A stretch of 59,379 nucleotides of DNA, taken from assembly GCA_028819215.1 (NCBI GenBank), contig JAPPMG010000047.1, forward strand, positions 1 through 59,379. The letters run 5' to 3'. Position 1 is the stretch's first letter, and each line of letters starts with the position of its first letter. The position numbers and the translations under genes were made by a program. Shown in pieces: positions 34,781 to 43,365 of this stretch. The DNA comes from Bryobacterales bacterium (GTDB taxonomy: Bacteria; Acidobacteriota; Terriglobia; Bryobacterales; UBA6623). The notes beneath the pieces were generated by a model that saw only the letters and a list, made by a program, of their open reading frames with translations, searched no databases and was not told where the DNA came from.

Positions 34781-36448
34781 CTATTCCGGGTAGAGAATCA
34801 TCTCTCCGGAAGACGCCACTCGTTCCCAGGCGCCCTTGAACTCGGCGACCAGCTCAGGCTGTTCGGCGCTTACGTCTGTGGTCTCGCCTGGATCATCGAT
34901 CATGTTGTACAGCTGCCATCCCGGCGCTGTTCCTCTGGGACCATGTGGCGACTTCAACCGCGAGTACTTCCAGTTGTCCTTGACCAAAGCCACTTGCCCG
35001 TCGTGTTCCCACAGGAAGACGGTGTCGGGCCGGTTCAGGTCTGCGCCCTCTTCGGTCAGCAGCGGGGCGAACGAGGCGCCTTCAAGCTCGTGCACCGGCC
35101 GGCCTTGGTAGGTTGTCCCAGGGTGCTCCACGCCCGCGAGGTCGAGAAGAGTCGCTGACAGGTCGCGGACAGTGAGGAAGGCGCTCTCTGTCCAGCCTTT
35201 GCGGGTGACGCTGGAATGGTTGACGAAGGCAGCCGCGCGAATGCCGCCGGATGCGACTGTTCCCTTGTGCAAGTGGTATGGCCCCATCCCAGCTTGCGCC
35301 CAGCCAGGACCGTACGTCACGAACGAGTCGGGCCGGCCGAAGTTTTCTAGGTCGTTGTTGATTCTCTCCGGTCTGCGAGGCGCTCTGCGCGCAAAGTCTA
35401 GATCGCTGGAAGCGGCGCCGTTGTCGGACATGAAGACGATGACCGTGTTATCCAGCTCGCCGGTTTCATCAAGACGCTCAACAATGCGTCCGACGTTGTA
35501 GTCAAGGTTTTCGACCATCGACGCATAGATCTCCATGGCCCTCGAGTACTTCGAGCGCTCCTCGTCGCTGAGGCTATTCCAGGTTCGTGCGAAGGGTTCG
35601 GCGGGCTTGTCCCTGGCTTGCTCCGAGATGACGCCTGCCTCGACCGCTCCAGCGATGCGTTGCTTCCTCAGCTCGTCGTAACCTCCGTCGTACTTGCCCT
35701 CGTACTTGTCCAGCCAATCCTCGGGAACCTGCAAGGGCCAGTGCGGGCTCGTGTAGGCCATATAGCTAAACCAGGGTGCGGGGTTTTCTTTGCTTTCTTC
35801 GAGAAACGAGAGGAACTTGTCGGTGTAGAAATCCGTTGAGTAGAACTCGTTGGGCATGGATTCGAGAGTTTCACCGTCCTCCCAGTAACGCTCTGCCGGA
35901 ACGTTCGCAAAGTGGACAGCGGAACCGAACTTGAGGCCAAAGGATCGATGGAAGCCCTGAGCTGCCGGACTCAGCTCCGGCGTCTCACCGAGGTGCCACT
36001 TGCCCACCATGTAGGTGCGGTAGCCGGCGTCTTGAAGAAGCTTCGGAATCGGAACGATGCGATCGGTCAGATGCCCCTCATAACCGGGTTTTCCTCGGCG
36101 AGCTTCGACCAGCGGATCGCCGTTGAACCGAGCTATCGTAACCAGCTGCGTCCCCATGCCCGCCAAGTGCGGATAGGTGCCGGAGATGAGAGCGGTACGA
36201 GTTGGAGCGCAGCTGGGGTGCACATGAAAGTTCGTCAGCCGCACGCCGCCAAAGGCAAGCTCGTCTAGGTGCGGCGTCCGAATCTCGCCGCCAAACGAAC
36301 CAAGGTCGGTGTAGCCCATGTCGTCGGCGACGATCAGCAGGATGTTGGGCCGGCGAGCCTCGGTGCTGTCCGCCGTATCGTCTTGACGGCATCCCGCTAG
36401 CACGGCGAGGCATAGGACTGCATGAATGTGAAGTCGCGGGACTCGCAT
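34781..36448 (-). CDS. Lipoprotein arylsulfatase
   Basis: 555 residues; N-terminus LHIHAVLCLAVLAGCRQDD is a lipoprotein signal with Cys20. Arylsulfatase features: NILLIVADDMGYTDLGSFGG, HPSCAPTRTALISG (FGly Cys in CxPTR), MVGKWHLGET, and MSDNGAASSDLD. The protein carries the full arylsulfatase C-terminal domain to EMILYPE. GAGAGGAAG lies just before the ATG. Its first codons overlap the end of a decayed RraA-like gene upstream on the same strand, suggesting a former operon. Confidence 0.88.
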   Translation of the reverse strand: MRVPRLHIHAVLCLAVLAGCRQDDTADSTEARRPNILLIVADDMGYTDLGSFGGEIRTPHLDELAFGGVRLTNFHVHPSCAPTRTALISGTYPHLAGMGTQLVTIARFNGDPLVEARRGKPGYEGHLTDRIVPIPKLLQDAGYRTYMVGKWHLGETPELSPAAQGFHRSFGLKFGSAVHFANVPAERYWEDGETLESMPNEFYSTDFYTDKFLSFLEESKENPAPWFSYMAYTSPHWPLQVPEDWLDKYEGKYDGGYDELRKQRIAGAVEAGVISEQARDKPAEPFARTWNSLSDEERSKYSRAMEIYASMVENLDYNVGRIVERLDETGELDNTVIVFMSDNGAASSDLDFARRAPRRPERINNDLENFGRPDSFVTYGPGWAQAGMGPYHLHKGTVASGGIRAAAFVNHSSVTRKGWTESAFLTVRDLSATLLDLAGVEHPGTTYQGRPVHELEGASFAPLLTEEGADLNRPDTVFLWEHDGQVALVKDNWKYSRLKSPHGPRGTAPGWQLYNMIDDPGETTDVSAEQPELVAEFKGAWERVASSGEMILYPE

Positions 36449-36780
36449 CTTCCTCTCTTATCCGCCCTCTCCTTCGTCGGGCGTTTGAAGCTTGTGGTAT
36501 TGAAGCTCCTTGCGTGCTTCATCGAGTCGCTTGCCTTTTTGAGCAACGCCAGGATTTGCTCCTCGGCTTCGTTAATCTGTTCCGCCGTCGCGAGGACTTC
36601 TTCTTCACGGGACTTGGAAATGGCGACAACCCCGTTGCTGTCGCCGACCATGATGTCGCCCGGCATTACGCGCGCGCCTCCGATATTGACCGACGACCGG
36701 TCTCGGGCCCGATTCAGTTTCGACCTGCGGCTAAAGATCGACCCGATGCGGTCGGCGCCAGTCGAGGCCCGGAGGCGAGA
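36397..36780 (-). pseudogene. RraA/DlpA-family C-terminal fragment
   Basis: The minus strand encodes RVMPGDIMVGDSNGVVAI and EEEVLATAEQINEAEE, the conserved end of RraA-like proteins (aldolase/regulator family). DRIGSIFSRRSKL and RDRSSVNIGG just before match the preceding segment. Upstream of about 36780 the similarity vanishes, so the first 120 or so residues are lost or scrambled. The 3' end overlaps the start of the arylsulfatase gene. It is not functional as read. Confidence 0.6.
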
Positions 36781-37231
36781 GTAGATCTGGCTACAAGTGA
36801 GGGCTCGCCCGACGCTCAAGGCAAGGTGCTGAAAGAGGCCAAGACAGGGAAAAGCACTCCTCTTGGGCGCCCTAACGTCGTCGTTCGCGGCCGCTAGCCC
36901 CCTAGACACACCCGGACCTCCGTGGCCGAGCCTGCCTTTGATTCGGTGGTGCGAGGTGGCCGGGCCGATCACGGAGGGGTAGATTGTACCGCTGCTGTTG
37001 CATGGCGATAACAAGTGATCCAACGAACGACCTATTCTCGTCCTTCTCAAACCCTGCCCAGAGCGCTCTAGGCCCTTCCACACAGTACTTTGAGCCTCTT
37101 GAGACCCTTGAATCTTCGCGGGTAAATTGATTAGCCGATTGTGCCGAATTCGCGCGTGCTACACTCGCTTGGCGAACCTCGGCACTGGGCATCTCAGAGC
37201 AAGCGGACTATTGCGACACGAGACCCGTTCC
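36781..37231. other. Intergenic region with degraded sequence
   Basis: No intact gene. It contains the lost front of the RraA-like fragment and a possible promoter (TTGTGC 37139-37144, TACACT 37160-37165, 15-bp spacer) for the methyltransferase. Confidence 0.45.
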
Positions 37232-38218
37232 ATGTTTGCCGCAATTGATCACGCAGGGACGCAGCGAGCGATAATGTGGCCGCTCGATAGCACCGGCAGG
37301 TATGAAGTAGTCTCCAAGACTGACCGTCGGGGCAGGCCCCTACGTACAGTTATCTGCCTAGATACGGGGTTGGTTCGCAACGACCCTGTGCCGGACGACG
37401 CCGAGCTCGCACAGTTCTACGCCGACGACTACCGCATACGCTACAAGGGCGCTCGGAAGCCTCGTCGCCGCCAGATTCTTCGGAATTTTCGACGTGCGGC
37501 AGTTCATGTGCGCACTTATCGGGATCTGCTGGAGCCTTCAAGGCGCGTGTTGGATGTGGGAGCCGGATCGGGTGAGTTCGCGTTCCTGATGACGCGGCTC
37601 GGCAAGACCGTCACAGGGATCGAGCCCAATGTCGACTATGCGGCCCATTGCAGAGACGAACTTGGACTGGATGTACGCACCTCCCATCTAGCTCCCGACC
37701 TGTTCCTGCCCGCGCAGTTCGACCTGATCCGCATGAACCATGTGCTGGAACACCTCAACAACCCAGTAAGGTACCTCGGCGAGATCGCCAACTGGCTTGC
37801 GCCGGATGGGCTGCTGTACGTCGAAGTTCCCAACATTGAAGCCGATTGCCGTAGCAAGTCGCGCGGCCGCATGTTCCACTACGCCCATATCTTCAACTTC
37901 AATCCGTGGACCTTGCGCGTCTGCGCGGGTCTGGCTGGCCTAGCCGAAGCGCCTGAGACGGCAAAGAGGTCAGCGGGGACTACGGGCGTTTTCTTCCGCC
38001 ACGATGCCGCAGCCGCCACGTCCACCAAGGTCGAGAATCCACAGAACGCTGACCATGTGCGGACATTGATTCGCGCTCATTATGGAGGCGCCTTCAGCAA
38101 GGGCAAGGTGGCCGAGCGGATTCGCAAACTCGTCGTCCAGATCGAAGAGAGTCTAACGGGGCTGGCCTTAGGTTCACCGGCCTCGATCGGGGAAAGCGTG
38201 GCGCGCAGACTTCAGTAA
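37232..38218 (+). CDS. Class I SAM-dependent methyltransferase with degenerate zinc ribbon
   Basis: About 328 residues. The methyltransferase core is clear: VLDVGAGSGEFAFLM (SAM loop), GIEPNVDYA, FDLIRMNHVLEHLNNP, and LLYVEVPNIEAD. In relatives the N-terminus is a zinc ribbon reading CPLCGS ... CxxCG before YEVV; here it reads MWPLDSTGRYEVV and VICLDTG, so nearly all the Cys ligands are gone. ATG 37274 at that point is an alternative start. Such enzymes methylate sugars, lipids or small molecules. It stands alone, 212 bp before the next operon. Confidence 0.8.
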   Translation: MFAAIDHAGTQRAIMWPLDSTGRYEVVSKTDRRGRPLRTVICLDTGLVRNDPVPDDAELAQFYADDYRIRYKGARKPRRRQILRNFRRAAVHVRTYRDLLEPSRRVLDVGAGSGEFAFLMTRLGKTVTGIEPNVDYAAHCRDELGLDVRTSHLAPDLFLPAQFDLIRMNHVLEHLNNPVRYLGEIANWLAPDGLLYVEVPNIEADCRSKSRGRMFHYAHIFNFNPWTLRVCAGLAGLAEAPETAKRSAGTTGVFFRHDAAAATSTKVENPQNADHVRTLIRAHYGGAFSKGKVAERIRKLVVQIEESLTGLALGSPASIGESVARRLQ

Positions 38219-38261
38219 AGCGACACGGAGATTCTCGGCGCGCTCCCCAATGCGCGCAATG

Positions 38262-38291
38262 CATGCCGGTCCGTACGATACCGTCGGCATG
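38262..38291. promoter_or_regulatory. Inverted repeat between the methyltransferase and the flavoenzyme operon
   Basis: CATGCCG (38262-38268) and CGGCATG (38285-38291) form a 7-bp arm with an inner GGT/ACC pairing. No T-run follows, so it is more likely an operator than a terminator. Confidence 0.35.
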
Positions 38292-38384
38292 TCTCGCGTT
38301 GGGACTGCTGGCCGAAACGTCGAGGCAGCCGGTGCCGTGACCGCGTAATCACACGGGCGACGAAACATCGCCGCAGAAAAGCTC

Positions 38385-38412
38385 TTGCAGCGTCGCTCGT
38401 GCTTCCTATAAT
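38385..38412 (+). promoter_or_regulatory. Strong promoter of the flavoenzyme-cytochrome operon
   Basis: TTGCAG (38385-38390) and a perfect TATAAT (38407-38412), 16-bp spacer. The ATG follows 17 nt later. Confidence 0.65.
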
Positions 38413-38429
38413 GACCAGCGGAAGCTTGA

Positions 38430-39647
38430 ATGCCAGTGGTGCACGGATTCCACCGACGCGAAGCGCTACGCCAGCTGGCTGCTTTCTTGCTCGCGTCTCC
38501 GCTCGCCGCTGCGACCGACAAGCCGGAACTAACAGATTCGACCCAACTCGCCAACGTCTTCGACTTCCGTGACCTCGCACGCCGCTTGCTCGATCCAGTG
38601 GCGTTTGACTACATGGACGAGGGCGGCAAGGACGAGGTCTCGCTTGCCGAGAATCGGCTCGCCTTTCGGCGCGTCATCCTGCGGCCGCGGTTCCTGACCG
38701 ACGTCCACAAGATCTCCGTCTCCACCGAATTGCTCGGTCGTGAAATGGACTCTCCGATCTTCGTCTGCCCGGCAGGTGGTAAGAACTGCTTCCGCCGCGA
38801 CGGTGAGGAGGAGACCGCTCGCGGCGCGTCGCTCGCTAACGCGATGTACATCAGCAATGGCGGCGTTGAGGGATTTCTGGCATCCGGGGACGCCCCGGCC
38901 CACTGGTGGCAATACACGACAGGCGGTCAATTCCTTACTGAGAACACGATGCTGGATTTCGTGGAGCGCTTGGAGGACTCGAGCTGCACTGGAATCTGCT
39001 TCACAGTGGACAACATGCTGGTTTCGCACCGCGAGAGATCGATCCACAACGGTCTTGTGCGGACATGGTGCAATCTGGGAACGATCCCCCGCGATGACGA
39101 TGGAAATCTCGTCAGGAGCCCGGGCGATCGCACTTGGATCACGGGCGAGTACCCCGGGCGTGTATCCCCGACCCCAACATGGGATACAGTGAAGCAGCTG
39201 CGGGACATGACGGACCTCAAGATCATGCTCAAGGGGCTGATGATTGGTGAGGACGTCGAGAAGGCGGTAGAGGTTGGCGCTGATGCCGTGGTCGTCTCGA
39301 ATCACGGCGCCCGGCAGCTCGATCACACCGGTTCGACGATCGAAGCCCTGCCTGAGTGCGTGAAGGCGGCGAGTGGCCACATACCGGTACTGGTAGACGG
39401 CGGCTTCCGCCGCGGCACGGATGTGCTCAAGGCCCTCGCCATGGGAGCGACGGCTGTCGGTGTCGCGCGCCCCTACCTATGGGGGCTTACATGTTTCGGC
39501 AGCGAGGGCGTCGCGCGCGTCCTGCATTTGCTCAAGACCGAGTTGGCCCTCGACATGGGTATGTCGGGCGTCGCCAACATAGCGGACATCGATGCGAGGT
39601 TGGTCCGCTGGCGGAATTGGTCGTACGAAGGAGGACTACAACTGTGA
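38430..39647 (+). CDS. Exported FMN alpha-hydroxy-acid dehydrogenase (LldD-like)
   Basis: 405 residues. The N-terminus FHRREALRQLAAFLLASPLAAA is a Tat-like leader, unusual for this normally cytoplasmic or membrane-inner-face family. The FMN barrel is intact: FDYMDEGGKDE, SPIFVCPAGGKN, VSNHGARQLDH with the catalytic His and Arg, and VDGGFRRGTDVLKALAMGATAVGVARP. Enzymes of this type oxidise L-lactate or related acids. Its stop overlaps the start of a propeller gene followed by a tetraheme cytochrome, suggesting periplasmic oxidation with electrons passed to cytochrome c. Confidence 0.88.
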   Translation: MPVVHGFHRREALRQLAAFLLASPLAAATDKPELTDSTQLANVFDFRDLARRLLDPVAFDYMDEGGKDEVSLAENRLAFRRVILRPRFLTDVHKISVSTELLGREMDSPIFVCPAGGKNCFRRDGEEETARGASLANAMYISNGGVEGFLASGDAPAHWWQYTTGGQFLTENTMLDFVERLEDSSCTGICFTVDNMLVSHRERSIHNGLVRTWCNLGTIPRDDDGNLVRSPGDRTWITGEYPGRVSPTPTWDTVKQLRDMTDLKIMLKGLMIGEDVEKAVEVGADAVVVSNHGARQLDHTGSTIEALPECVKAASGHIPVLVDGGFRRGTDVLKALAMGATAVGVARPYLWGLTCFGSEGVARVLHLLKTELALDMGMSGVANIADIDARLVRWRNWSYEGGLQL

Positions 39648-40447
39648 CAAGAAGAGAATTCTCCGCTTCCTGCGGATCAAGCGTGGCTGCCTTGCTGGGA
39701 GCTACACGGGCCATGGCGAACGCCGGCGGTTCGTATCCTGTCCGGCGCCGGAAGGGTGTCGAAGTCTTGTATCAGTCGCCCGATGGTCATCCGAACGGGT
39801 TGGAAGCCACGCCGGAAGGCCTTTGGGTCGGCGAACAAGTCACCGACCGGGCGTACCTGCTCGATTGGGAAACCGGCCGTCCTCTGGCCAAGTACGAGAC
39901 ACAGTCATCCAACACCAGCGGCATAGCGGCAGGCGGCGGATTCGTCTTCATGGGAGCTAACGGCCCTGCCCATAGACGCCCCCGTCGCCCCCACGACGTC
40001 ACCCAAGGCGGGCGCATCGTCAAGCTGGACGCGAAGACCGGGCAGCACATCTCCAACTACCAGACCCCCTCGGGCGGAGGATTGCATGGGATGCTGTGGG
40101 CCCAGCATGCGCTTTGGATCACCCAGTTCAATCCGCTGAAGGTAGTCAAGGCCGACGCCAACCTGAATACGTTTCACGATTTCGACCTGCCTCTGGGCCG
40201 TCCCCACGGCCTCGGCTGGGATGGCGAGCATATCTGGTGCATGTTCTCTAACGACTACCTTGCGCTGAGGTTCGACGTCCGCACCGGACGCATCCTCGAA
40301 GGCGTCGAACTCGACCGTAGCGATCCCGACCCGCATGGCATGACCTGGTGGAACGGAGCGCTGTACTACTGCGATGCAGGCATCGCGCCCGGGCACAAGG
40401 ACAACCTCAGCAAGTATGGCGGGGCGATCTGCCGCATTGAACTCTAG
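39644..40447 (+). CDS. Exported beta-propeller protein (YncE/gluconolactonase-like)
   Basis: 267 residues starting at GTG 39644, overlapping the flavoenzyme stop. The leader MTRREFSASCGSSVAALLG is Tat-like. Repeats such as PNGLEATPEGLWVGEQ, HGMLWAQHALWITQ, HGLGWDGEHIWCMF and HGMTWWNGALYYCD mark a propeller of about 40-residue blades with recurring His-Gly. No catalytic motif is certain. It lies between the flavoenzyme and the cytochrome, so it may scaffold or assist that redox pair. Confidence 0.75.
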   Translation: MTRREFSASCGSSVAALLGATRAMANAGGSYPVRRRKGVEVLYQSPDGHPNGLEATPEGLWVGEQVTDRAYLLDWETGRPLAKYETQSSNTSGIAAGGGFVFMGANGPAHRRPRRPHDVTQGGRIVKLDAKTGQHISNYQTPSGGGLHGMLWAQHALWITQFNPLKVVKADANLNTFHDFDLPLGRPHGLGWDGEHIWCMFSNDYLALRFDVRTGRILEGVELDRSDPDPHGMTWWNGALYYCDAGIAPGHKDNLSKYGGAICRIEL

Positions 40448-41000
40448 AGCGCTCGCACCTGCTGCACTACTCGTGTGTGCAGCGCTCTCGCTCCCAGCGG
40501 CCGACAGCGCGATCGTCAAGCCACCTGACGGAGCGTGGCTGCCCGGCACATCAGTGCAGATCATTGCGAGAGGAGAATCTGCCAAGCTCCTGCTTGACGG
40601 CAAACCGCTCGAGATCGAAGAGCCCTTTCCGGGCGTCTATACCGTAACCGCCGAGTTGTTACCCGGAACCCATCGCCTGCTCCTCGAGTCGCCTACAGAA
40701 GAGAGCGAGATCAGCTTTCATTCGGGAGGCGAGCCGCCAAACGGCTCCAGCGGGAGGTACGCGGACCACCCTCCGTCTCAGATCGCCTGTGCGCACTGCC
40801 ACAGCGTGAGCCGCCGCGGCCGGTTCCGGTTCAGCGGAGGCTGCCAGTCGTGCCATCCCAAGGAGCCATTCATCAAGACCCACAGTCATGAACCGCATGA
40901 ACTTGCGAGCTGTGGCATGTGTCATGACGCGCACGGGTCCGCGGCCGCCCAGTTGCTCCGATTACCCAAGGAACAGGCCTGCAAGCAGTGCCATAATTAA
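40416..41000 (+). CDS. Tetraheme c-type cytochrome
   Basis: About 194 residues with a Sec signal (ALAPAALLVCAALSLPAADS). The first half is a beta-sandwich-like region; the second half holds four heme sites, CAHCH, CQSCH, CGMCH and CKQCH, plus spare His residues (THSHEPHE) as possible second ligands. The ATG at 40416 lies inside the preceding gene, 32 nt before its stop, so translation is probably coupled. It likely takes electrons from the exported flavoenzyme upstream. Confidence 0.85.
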   Translation: MAGRSAALNSRALAPAALLVCAALSLPAADSAIVKPPDGAWLPGTSVQIIARGESAKLLLDGKPLEIEEPFPGVYTVTAELLPGTHRLLLESPTEESEISFHSGGEPPNGSSGRYADHPPSQIACAHCHSVSRRGRFRFSGGCQSCHPKEPFIKTHSHEPHELASCGMCHDAHGSAAAQLLRLPKEQACKQCHN

Positions 41001-41090
41001 GTTTCAATTTCGTAAGGTGGAAGGCTCGCGTAGTGCGGTCTGCCTAACGTGTTCGGCCAAGTCTCAGGAAATCAATATCCATCAAATGCA

Positions 41091-41345
41091 TCAGCCAAGA
41101 TCGGGACGATGGGTTTCGATGCGGACAGTCGACGGCTCGAAGTCGATATCGGCCAGACCGGGCAGGGACAACGCCTCCACAAGACTGCGGCGCTGCCCCG
41201 CCAACCTCCGATAATCCTCGATGCTTAGCAGCAGATGCGCAGGTTTGCCCCGGTGTGTGATGAAGACAGGCCCCGACTTCGCTGCCTTCTTGGCGTATCC
41301 GATGTGCTGGTTCAGTTCGCGGCTTGCTACGGTGGTCGCGGGCAC
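41091..41345 (-). CDS. Phd/YefM-family antitoxin, no partner seen
   Basis: 84 residues starting at GTG. ATTVASRELNQHIGYAKKAA, PVFITHRGKPAHLLLSIEDYRRLAG is the standard Phd/YefM fold, in which the N-terminus binds operator DNA and the C-terminus neutralises a toxin. No RelE, Doc or PIN gene follows on the minus strand. It may be a solitary regulator or the relic of a lost module. Confidence 0.82.
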   Translation of the reverse strand: MPATTVASRELNQHIGYAKKAAKSGPVFITHRGKPAHLLLSIEDYRRLAGQRRSLVEALSLPGLADIDFEPSTVRIETHRPDLG

Positions 41346-41569
41346 ATCTAGTGACGTTGCTACATGCTCAAAAGGACTTCAAGTGCTGGAAACTTCTGAT
41401 GGAAACCTTCGAGCCTTGGTGCATGTACGCCTATTGCCGCGACTTGAGGTACCTGCATGGATGGGCCAAGCGACTCCGCCGAGATGGAAGAACAGCCCTG
41501 TCGATGCAGGAACAGGGCGTCATTTATGAATGGAGTACTGATGTTGCCTTCAGCGCAGTGACCGGGGAG

Positions 41570-42853
41570 CTAGCGGTAGAACAAGTCCACCAACGACATC
41601 GGAATGGCCGGAACGTAGGTGACGACTAGTAGCACCAGCAGGAGCACTCCCACGAAGGCGACGTTGACCCTGCTCACCTCCCACACCTGGGCCTTGGCGA
41701 TCGAGCACGCGGTGAGCAGTACGCTGGCAACCGGCGGAGTCTGCTGTCCGATGCCGAGATTGAGCGTTAACACCAGTCCGAAATGGACTGGATCAATGCC
41801 TGCTTGGTGAACCAAGGGCATCACCACCGGCACGACCAGGATGATTGCAGCAGCGGAGTGCAGAAAGAGGCCCACTAGCAGGAAGAAAACGTTCAGTAAC
41901 AGCAGGATCACCCACTGGCTGTGGGTAAATGCCAGCAATTGCTCCGCAAACCGCTGCGGCACTTGAGCAGACGTCAGGTATTCGCCGAGCAGGGCGGAAG
42001 TGGACACCAGAAGCATTACTACCGCTGTTTGAATGCCGCCATCGACCACCGCCTTCCGCAAGGCTCGGAAGTCCAGTTCGCGGTAGACCAGCCCGCCGAT
42101 CACTGCCGCCGCCAGCACAGCCAACCCCGCCCCCTCGGTGGCCGTGACCCACCCCGAGAAGATTCCGCCGAGGATGATCACCGGCAGCAGCAAGGCCCAC
42201 ACCGCGTCCTTGAACGCTCGCCCTAGCCGCTGCCACTGGAAGGCTGCCTCCGCTGGGAATCCGCGACGGACCGCTATGCGATACGCCGCTGCCATCAGAA
42301 GCAATCCGCCCAGCAGCCCTGGGATGATGCCTGCCACGAACAGCTCCACGACGGAGGCGCCCGCCATCACGGCATACAGGATCATGGGGATCGAGGGCGG
42401 GATGATCACGGCCAGAGTCGACGCCGACGACGTGACCGCAGCGGCGAATTCCTTGGTGTAGCCGGCCCGCTTCATCGAAGGGATTAGGACAGAGCCGAGC
42501 GCGGCTACGTCTGCCACGGCAGACCCGGAGATCTCGGCAAAGAAGAGCGACGTACCGATCGTGACCATCGACAGGCCACCTCGGACGAAGCCGATCAGCG
42601 CCGAGGTCAGGGCGATCAGCCGACGCGAAATGCCGCTGGCGTTCATGATGGACCCAGCCAAGATGAACAGGGGAACAGCAATCAAGGAGAACTTCACTGC
42701 CCCGTCGAAGAGCGTCAGCGGAACATTCGGCAAGTCCCGTAGGCCCGTCTCCAGCACCATCGCCACTATCGACGCCAGTCCCAGAGCAACGGCGATCGGC
42801 ACGTCGACCAGCACCAGAGCCAGCAGGCCGAGCAAGACCCACAACAGTGTCAT
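41570..42853 (-). CDS. dctM: TRAP transporter large permease (DctM-like)
   Basis: 427 residues with about 12 membrane segments. Typical features include GLASIVAMVLETGL, FAEISGSAVADVAALGSVLIPSM and IIPPSIPMILYAVMAGASVVELFVAGIIPGLLGG. It overlaps the small permease by ATGA and is the last gene of a four-gene operon with dctQ, dctP and an aldolase. It drives uptake of a carboxylate-type solute with sodium. The last residues run into no further gene. Confidence 0.92.
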   Translation of the reverse strand: MTLLWVLLGLLALVLVDVPIAVALGLASIVAMVLETGLRDLPNVPLTLFDGAVKFSLIAVPLFILAGSIMNASGISRRLIALTSALIGFVRGGLSMVTIGTSLFFAEISGSAVADVAALGSVLIPSMKRAGYTKEFAAAVTSSASTLAVIIPPSIPMILYAVMAGASVVELFVAGIIPGLLGGLLLMAAAYRIAVRRGFPAEAAFQWQRLGRAFKDAVWALLLPVIILGGIFSGWVTATEGAGLAVLAAAVIGGLVYRELDFRALRKAVVDGGIQTAVVMLLVSTSALLGEYLTSAQVPQRFAEQLLAFTHSQWVILLLLNVFFLLVGLFLHSAAAIILVVPVVMPLVHQAGIDPVHFGLVLTLNLGIGQQTPPVASVLLTACSIAKAQVWEVSRVNVAFVGVLLLVLLVVTYVPAIPMSLVDLFYR

Positions 42854-43365
42854 GCGGCACGACTCCGCTGCCAGTCTTCAACGGCGACGGTCAACTCAGC
42901 GACGATGAAGAGCACCGCTCCGATCGGAATGGCCGAGTAGACGACTTGCGCGGGAAGCCACGGCAGGCTGACAAGGAACGTGCCACCGAGTACCACCAGC
43001 AAGTCCACTCCCATCGATGCAGCTAGGGCAAAAAAGCCGATGATCGCCCCTTCGCGTAGCACGCGCAGCGCGATCCGCACAGGCCGCGGCGCTCGACGGA
43101 CTAGATTCGGCAGGCCGAGGTGGGCCCGATGTAGCGCAGCCAGAGCCGCGCCGTAGTAGGTGACCCAAGCGAGCAGAATCGCCGCCACCTCGTCGTACCA
43201 AACAAGCGAGTAGCCAGCCTTTCGGCTGGCCACGCCGACAACGACCAGCAGCGCCAAGGCAGCGATTATGCCAACAACAGTGACCTCTAGGAAGCGGCTG
43301 AGCACCGCACGCAGACGTTTGGCCACCAAGCGGCTAGTATCACCGTTCCGCTTGAGCGAGAGCAA
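42850..43365 (-). CDS. dctQ: TRAP transporter small permease (DctQ-like)
   Basis: 171 residues, four predicted membrane segments (ALALLVVVGVASR, WVTYYGAALAALHRAHLGLP, LVVLGGTFLVSLPWLP, AIPIGAVLFIVAELTVAV). The AHLGLP motif is typical of the family. Its start overlaps the end of dctP by 26 nt; a later start is possible. Forms the membrane unit with DctM. Confidence 0.85.
   Translation of the reverse strand: MLSLKRNGDTSRLVAKRLRAVLSRFLEVTVVGIIAALALLVVVGVASRKAGYSLVWYDEVAAILLAWVTYYGAALAALHRAHLGLPNLVRRAPRPVRIALRVLREGAIIGFFALAASMGVDLLVVLGGTFLVSLPWLPAQVVYSAIPIGAVLFIVAELTVAVEDWQRSRAA

Noticed and set aside
41324..41629. 101-residue plus-strand frame between the Phd antitoxin and dctM
   Set aside because: It overlaps both neighbouring genes on the other strand, has no ribosome site or recognised motif; the middle part looks somewhat protein-like but not enough.
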